Shown here piece by piece: positions 57,293 through 64,000 of a stretch of DNA of 64,000 nucleotides. The notes beneath the pieces were generated by a model, which was given only the letters and a program-made list of their open reading frames with translations, made no database searches and was not told the origin of the DNA. The stretch's first letter is position 1. Each line of letters starts with the position of its first letter. Source of the DNA: Rhodoplanes tepidamans (lineage in GTDB: Bacteria > Pseudomonadota > Alphaproteobacteria > Rhizobiales > Xanthobacteraceae); the NCBI RefSeq assembly GCF_030813915.1, contig NZ_JAUSUJ010000007.1, forward strand, positions 62,001-126,000, given 5' to 3'. Position numbers and translations under genes: made by a program.

Positions 57293-58513
57293 ATGCGACG
57301 CGTGTCTGCGGCGGTCCTCGCCGCGCTCGGTGCCTTCGCGTTGACGAGCACCGCCTCTGCGCAAGCCGCATCCGACAAGGCCGTGCCCGACAAGGTCCGC
57401 ATCGGGTACGCGATCTCCAAGACCGGCCCGTTCACGGGCGGCGCCAGCATCACGACCCTGCCGGTCTACCAGCTCTGGGTGAAGGAGGTGAACGCCGCCG
57501 GCGGCCTCAAGATCGGCGACAGGCGCGTACCGATCGAGGTGGTCGAGTACGACGACCGCTCGAACTCCGAGGAGGCCATCAAGGCGATCGAGCGGCTCGC
57601 CAGCCAGGACAAGGTCGACTTCATCCTGCCGCCATGGAGCACCGGGCTCAATCTCGCGGTCGGCCCGATCCTCAACCGGCTCGGCTATCCGCATCTCGCG
57701 GTGACGACCAACACCAACCGGGCGCCCGAGCTGGCCAAGCGCTGGCCCAACGCCTCGTTCTGGCTCGGCCTGCCCTCCGACATCTCGGTCGAGATGGTGG
57801 CGGTGCTGAAGACGCTGCGCGACCAGGGCAAGATCGGCCCGACCGTGGCGATGATCGCGGTCTCCGACCAGTTCGGCATCGAGCTCTCCACCGCGGCGCG
57901 CGACGCGTTCGGCAAGGCCGGGTTCAAGCTCGCCTACGACAAGTCCTATCCGGCCGGCACCCAGGACATGCAGCCGATGCTGAAGGACGCGATGGCGACG
58001 AGCCCGGACGTGTTCGTGTCGTTCAGCTATCCGCCCGACACGCTGGCCGTCACCGACGCCGCCAAGGTGCTGAGCTTCAATCCCAAGGTGTTCTTCACCG
58101 GGGTCGGCACCGCGTTCCCGCTGTTCAAGCAGCGCTTCGGCGGCAATGCCGAGGGCGTGATGGGGATCGGCGGCTGGAACGCCGAGTCGCCGCGGCTGAA
58201 GGACTATCTGGAGCGCCACAAGGCCGGCGTCGGCCGCGAGCCGGACCGCTGGGCCAACCCGATCACCTTCGCCAGCCTTCAGGCCCTGCAGCAGGCGATC
58301 GAGCGGGTCGGCGTCGACCGCGCCGCGGTGGTGAAGGAGCTGCAGAGCGGCACCTTCGACACCATCATCGGCACGGTGAAGCTCGAGGGCGGCCTCCTCA
58401 AGGACGTCTGGGCCGTCGGCCAGTGGCAGAACGGCGAGTTCTACGGCATCGCCCCGAGCAAGAAGGACGGCGCCCGCGCCGCCATCGTGCCCAAGCCCTC
58501 CTGGGGGCCGTAG
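57293..58513 (+). CDS. Branched-chain-type ABC substrate-binding protein
   Basis: The protein has 406 residues from the ATG at 57293 with an excellent ribosome site (GGGAGGAG). The Sec signal peptide VLAALGAFALTSTASAQA is cleaved near residue 25. The mature type I periplasmic-binding fold starts VRIGYAISKTGPFTGGASITT and has EVVEYDDRSNSEEAIKAIERL. LivK-like proteins in this subgroup often bind aromatic or aliphatic acids rather than amino acids. It is the first gene of the importer operon, divergent from the AraC gene. Confidence 0.9.
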   Translation: MRRVSAAVLAALGAFALTSTASAQAASDKAVPDKVRIGYAISKTGPFTGGASITTLPVYQLWVKEVNAAGGLKIGDRRVPIEVVEYDDRSNSEEAIKAIERLASQDKVDFILPPWSTGLNLAVGPILNRLGYPHLAVTTNTNRAPELAKRWPNASFWLGLPSDISVEMVAVLKTLRDQGKIGPTVAMIAVSDQFGIELSTAARDAFGKAGFKLAYDKSYPAGTQDMQPMLKDAMATSPDVFVSFSYPPDTLAVTDAAKVLSFNPKVFFTGVGTAFPLFKQRFGGNAEGVMGIGGWNAESPRLKDYLERHKAGVGREPDRWANPITFASLQALQQAIERVGVDRAAVVKELQSGTFDTIIGTVKLEGGLLKDVWAVGQWQNGEFYGIAPSKKDGARAAIVPKPSWGP

Positions 58514-58547
58514 ACACGACGCGCGCCCGCGCACCGCGACCTCTGCT

Positions 58548-58656
58548 CCGTCACCCTGAGGTGGCCGCGCCATGGGCGCGGCCCTGGAAGGGCGACGGCC
58601 GGAGACTCCGGGGCCGCATCCTTCGAGGCTCGCTGCGCGAGCACCTCGGGATGACG
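58548..58656. repeat. Palindromic intergenic repeat (GTCACCCTGAGGTG family)
   Basis: CCGTCACCCTGAGGTG on the left is roughly mirrored by CACCTCGGGATGACGG on the right, with CTTCGAGGCTCGCTGCGCGAG inside. This is a repeat type common in Hyphomicrobiales. It separates the binding-protein gene from livH. Confidence 0.8.
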
Positions 58657-58691
58657 GTGAAGTTTCGTGCAAACAAGCGGAAGACCGTTCC

Positions 58692-59567
58692 GTGCTCCTC
58701 GTCGACATCCTCCTGTCGGGCCTGATCCTCGGCGGCATGTATGCGCTGACCGCGATGGGGCTGACGCTGCAGTACGGCGTCGCCCGCATCCTGAATCTCG
58801 CCTATGGCGAGGTGATGGTCGCGGCCGCGTTCACGGCCTATGTGCTGTTCACCGGCGCCGCAGTCGTGCCGCTTCTCGGCCTCCTCCTGGTGCTGCCGCT
58901 CGCCTTCGCGGCCAACTGGGCGATCTACCGGGTGATGCTGGTGCCGCTGGTGCGGCGCGCGAGAACCCGCGCCGCGCTGGAGACCGATTCGATCCTCGCC
59001 ACCTTCGGGCTGCTGTTCGTGCTGCAGGGGATCGGCTTCGTGATCTTCGGCGGCCAGTACTACGGCTACGCCTATCTGTCCGCGCCGGTCTCGATCCTCG
59101 GCACCACCGTCGCCGTGAACCGGCTGGTGGCGCTCGGCTTCGCCGCCGTTCTGGCGGTCGGCCTCTATTGGCTGCTCACCCGGACCCGCACCGGCACGGC
59201 GATCCGGGCCGTCGCCGTGAATCCGGACGCCGCCCGCCTCGTCGCCATCGACGTGCAGACCATCGCCGGGCTCGCCTTCGCGGCCGGCGGCGCGCTGTGC
59301 GCGGCCGGCGGCGTGCTGGTCTCGATGTTCCTCACCTTCAACGCCGCCATGGGCGTGCTCTTCACCATGAAGGCGCTGATCGTCGTGATCATGGGCGGGG
59401 TCGGCAACCTGCTCGGCGCGCTCGCCGCCGGCCTGCTGCTCGGCCTGATCGAGACCGCGGTGGCGCGCCTCGTCGATCCCGGCCTGACGCTGGCGGCGAA
59501 CTACGCCCTGTTCCTGGGCGTTCTGCTGGTCCGGCCGACCGGCCTGTTCGGCAGGCCGGCCCGATGA
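58692..59567 (+). CDS. livH: ABC importer permease, LivH type
   Basis: The protein has 291 residues from GTG 58692 (VLLVDILLSGLILGGMYALTAMGLTLQYGV in outline). TM helices span the protein; the LivH signature ILNLAYGEVMVAAAF comes early, and MKALIVVIMGGVGNLLGALAAGLLLG lies in the late conserved loop. It forms a pore with the LivM-like half of the next protein. Its TGA overlaps the ATG of the next gene (ATGA), so translation is coupled. Confidence 0.9.
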   Translation: MLLVDILLSGLILGGMYALTAMGLTLQYGVARILNLAYGEVMVAAAFTAYVLFTGAAVVPLLGLLLVLPLAFAANWAIYRVMLVPLVRRARTRAALETDSILATFGLLFVLQGIGFVIFGGQYYGYAYLSAPVSILGTTVAVNRLVALGFAAVLAVGLYWLLTRTRTGTAIRAVAVNPDAARLVAIDVQTIAGLAFAAGGALCAAGGVLVSMFLTFNAAMGVLFTMKALIVVIMGGVGNLLGALAAGLLLGLIETAVARLVDPGLTLAANYALFLGVLLVRPTGLFGRPAR

Positions 59568-61382
59568 GCGCGATCCTGCGATACGGGCCGGCCGCGCTGG
59601 TCTCCGGCACCCTCGCCGCGCTGGCGCTGGTGCCGCTGCTCGGCTCCGACTACCACGTCGCGCTCGCCGTCGCGGTGCTGAGCTACATCGTGCTCGCCAC
59701 CGCCTGGGCGCTGTTCTCCGGGCCGACCGGCTACGTGTCGCTCGCCACCGTCGCCTTCTTCGGCATCGGCGCCTACACGGTCGCGGTCCTCGGCGAGGTC
59801 CTGCCCTGGCCCGTGGTGCTGCTCGTCGCCGCCCTGATCGGCCTCGTGGTGGCGCTGGTGGTCGGGCTCTCGACCCTGCGGCTCTCCGGCATCTACTTCG
59901 TCGTGTTCAGCTTCGGGCTCGCCGAGCTGATCCGCCAGCTGGTCACCTGGTACGAGGTCAATGTCGGCCGCTCGGTCGGCCGCTACGTGTTCCTCGACAT
60001 CGGCCAGACCGCGATCTTCTGGCAGCTGTTCGGCCTCGCCGTCGCCGTGTTCGTGGTCGGCTGGCTCGTCCGCCGCTCGCGCCTCGGGCTCGCCTTGCAG
60101 GTGATCGGCGAGGACGAGACGGTGGCGCGCCACTGCGGCATCGACACGACGCGCGCGAAGCTCGCGCTGTTCGCCGTCTCCTCGGTGTTCATCACCGTGA
60201 CGGGCGCCGTGATGGCGCCGCGCTGGACCTATATCGACCCCGCCATCGCGTTCAACCCGCTGGTCTCGTTCCAGGTCGTCGTGATGGCGCTGCTCGGCGG
60301 CGCCGGCGTCCTCTACGGCCCGCTGCTCGGCGCCGTGCCGCTGGTGCTGCTGTTCGACGTGATCGGCGCCAACTTTCCCAACCACTTCTCCATCCTGCTC
60401 GGGCTCGTCTTCGTCGTGGTGGTCTACGGCCTGCCGCGCGGCGTGGCGGGGCTGTTGGGGCGCGCAAATTCTATCGAGCACCGCGCCGGTCCTCCCTCTC
60501 ACCGCGTGCGGGGAGAGGGTGGCTCGCCGCGGAGCGGCGAGACGGGTGAGGGGGCGTCTCGTGGATACGCAGACGCCCCCTCACCCGGATCGCATGCCTC
60601 CAGCGTGCGATCCGACCTCTCCCCGCGCGCGGGGAGACGTGAAACCTGCCTCGACGTGAGCGGCGAGCCCCTTCTGGAGATCGTCGATCTGAGCAAGTCC
60701 TTCGGCGGCGTGCGGGCCGTGGACGGGGTGAGCTTCCAGGTCGCCCGCGGCAGCATCGTCGGGCTGATCGGGCCGAACGGCTCCGGCAAGACCACAGCCC
60801 TGAACCTGATCTCCGGCCTGATCCCGCCGCGCGGCGGCGCGATCCGCTTCGACGGGGCGGAGATCACCGGGCTGCGCTCCGACCGCATCGTCCATCGCGG
60901 CATCGCCCGCACCTTCCAGCTCGTGCGGGTGCTGGACGAGCTCACCTGCGCCGACAACGTGATGGCGGCGATCGCCTTCCGCCGGCATCCGTCGTGGGGC
61001 GAGAAGGCGCGCCATCGGGCCGCCACCCTGCTGGCGCGGGTCGGTCTCGCCGGCCGCGACGAGGAGCCGGCCGGCCGCCTCACCTACATCGACAGCAAGC
61101 GGCTCGAGCTCGCCCGGGCGCTGGCGCTCGATCCGAAGCTGCTGTTGCTCGACGAATGGCTCGCCGGCCTCAATCCGACCGAGCTGCAGGAGGGCATCGC
61201 GCTGATCGCCTCGCTGAAGCGCGACGGCCTCACCATCGTGATGGTCGAGCACGTGATGGACGCCATCCGCTCGCTCTGCGACCGCTGCGTGGTGATGAAC
61301 ACCGGCAGGACGATCGCCGACGGCGGCACGGCCGAGGTGCTGGCCGCCCCGGAGGTGGTGCGGGCCTATCTCGGAGGCGGCG

Positions 61383-61396
<14 letters not shown>
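59564..61396 (+). CDS. Fused ABC permease-ATPase, LivM-LivG
   Basis: A single 610-residue reading frame. Residues 1-300 are a LivM-type permease (GPTGYVSLATVAFFGIGAYTVAVLGE; LSTLRLSGIYFVVFSFGLAELI). Residues ~303-362 are a Ser/Arg/Gly-rich linker encoded by a palindromic repeat. Residues 365-610 are a LivG-type ATPase with Walker A GPNGSGKTT, Q-loop TFQLVRVL, Walker B LLLLDEW and switch His VEHVMD. The signature motif is altered: the region before ALARAL-like RALALDP reads RLTYIDSKRLELARALAL, where LSxGxxR is expected. An internal GTG at 60656 could allow separate LivG production, but LivM has no stop of its own. It overlaps the next gene by 14 bp. Confidence 0.85.
60494..60641. repeat. Palindromic repeat inserted in frame inside the livMG gene
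   Basis: It contains several hairpins: CCCTCTC...GAGAGGG, GGCTCGCCGC/GCGGCGAG, GGGTGAGGGGGCGTCT/AGACGCCCCCTCACCC and CCTCTCCCCGCGCGCGGGGAGA. Elsewhere in the window this repeat type lies between genes (5895, 63638). Here it is open in one frame and encodes the linker of the permease-ATPase fusion. Confidence 0.8.
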
Positions 61397-63611
<2,215 letters not shown>

Positions 63612-63637
63612 CCGGTTGCCGGCCCGCTCGGCTCCTG

Positions 63638-63688
63638 CCCTCTCCCCTCGCGGGAGAGGGACCGCCGCATCAGCATCGCTGATGCGGC
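63638..63688. terminator. Two adjacent hairpins after the Liv operon
   Basis: CCCTCTCCC (63638-63646) pairs with GGGAGAGGG (63652-63660). GCCGCATCAGC (63664-63674) pairs with GCTGATGCGGC (63678-63688) around a 3-nt loop. They probably end the operon and belong to the same repeat family as the one at 5895. No T-run. Confidence 0.6.
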
Positions 63689-63735
63689 GCATCACGCGTC
63701 GTCGCTTTTCCGGCCCGGTCCGGTGCCGCCAGGCT

Positions 63736-63961
63736 CCTCGTCCCGTGGTCAACATCTCGTCGATCGCGGCGGAGCTCGGCGCGGCGAACGAGTACGTACG
63801 CCAAGGCGGGCGAGCCCGGTCGGCCCGCCCGCGTGGTGGCGCGGGTGCCGATGGGCCGCATCGGCGAGCCCGAGGAGATCGCCGGCCCGGTGCTGTGGCT
63901 GCTCTCCGACGAGGCCTCCTGCGTCACCGGCGCGATCCTCGAGGCGACCGGCGGGCTGTGA
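63736..63961 (+). pseudogene. Remnant of a short-chain dehydrogenase gene
   Basis: Two SDR fragments sit in different frames. The first, near 63745-63780, reads VVNISSIAAELGAANEYV, the strand with the catalytic serine. The second, from about 63842 to TGA 63959-63961, reads RVPMGRIGEPEEIAGPVLWLLSD and ends ASCVTGAILEATGGL, the normal SDR C-terminus. The piece between them, including the YxxxK active site, is deleted, and the N-terminus is absent. This is a decayed gene next to the Liv/aldehyde dehydrogenase operon. Confidence 0.75.
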
Positions 63962-64000
63962 GGGCGGACGCCGCCGTCGCCGCGCCGGACCAGCGTCGCG

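Overview
The window reads as chromosomal DNA of a very GC-rich Hyphomicrobiales alphaproteobacterium, probably near the Xanthobacteraceae/Nitrobacteraceae. This is inference from four things: a red-type (form IC) RuBisCO operon with cbbX and a divergent cbbR, abundant Liv- and Pot-type ABC importers, a FecIRA-type iron system, and several families of palindromic intergenic repeats typical of that order. There is one tRNA, no rRNA, no CRISPR array and no intact insertion sequence.

Layout. 0-3.2 kb: a low-GC, apparently nonsense-mutated HEPN gene between repeats, then rlmE and a Ppx/GppA phosphatase. 3.4-8.1 kb: an orphan form-II CoxL-like molybdoenzyme subunit, an MFS carrier and a nitroreductase. 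8.1-14 kb: a PepSY membrane protein, a TonB-dependent transducer, FecR and a FecI sigma factor. 14.4-16 kb: a tandem YCII protein, a small unknown protein and a single-domain globin. 16.3-25.4 kb: a lower-GC block on the minus strand encoding an almost complete clostridial-style C4 pathway: thiolase, hydroxybutyryl-CoA dehydrogenase, crotonase, a FabI-family reductase, a MaoC hydratase, a two-subunit CoA-transferase and a SatP carboxylate carrier. The block also carries an unusual soluble MCP-like/LytTR fusion regulator. Two copies of one hairpin element lie at nearly the same distance (about 190-240 bp) upstream of the two catabolic operons. 26.3-30.4 kb: tRNA-Gln, a lipase, a HAD phosphatase, and a LacI regulator divergent from an AhpD-like protein with two operators between them. 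30.4-37 kb: a GntR regulator divergent from a racemase/decarboxylase-like protein and a deacetylase, followed by a Pot-type importer; matching palindromes flank the regulator. 37.2-45.7 kb: cbbR and, divergently, cbbL-cbbS-cbbX-cbbF-cbbP-cbbT. Four of the five gaps between these genes hold the same ~103-bp palindromic repeat.

45.7-53.2 kb: a compact five-gene operon whose combination I do not recognise: a CBM48-like/gluconate-dehydrogenase-subunit-3 fusion, a GMC flavoprotein, two 433-residue cupin proteins and a CBM48-GH13 glucan enzyme. 53.5-56.9 kb: an SLC13 permease, a stand-alone cyclic-nucleotide-binding protein and an AraC regulator. 57.3-63.6 kb: a Liv importer operon with two in-frame fusions, LivM-LivG joined through an intergenic repeat and LivF joined to an aldehyde dehydrogenase. 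The window ends in a decayed short-chain dehydrogenase.

The strongest candidates for something new are the C4-acid module with its LytTR regulator and paired upstream elements, and the GMC/CBM48/cupin/GH13 operon. All function calls come from reading motifs; no database search was run.
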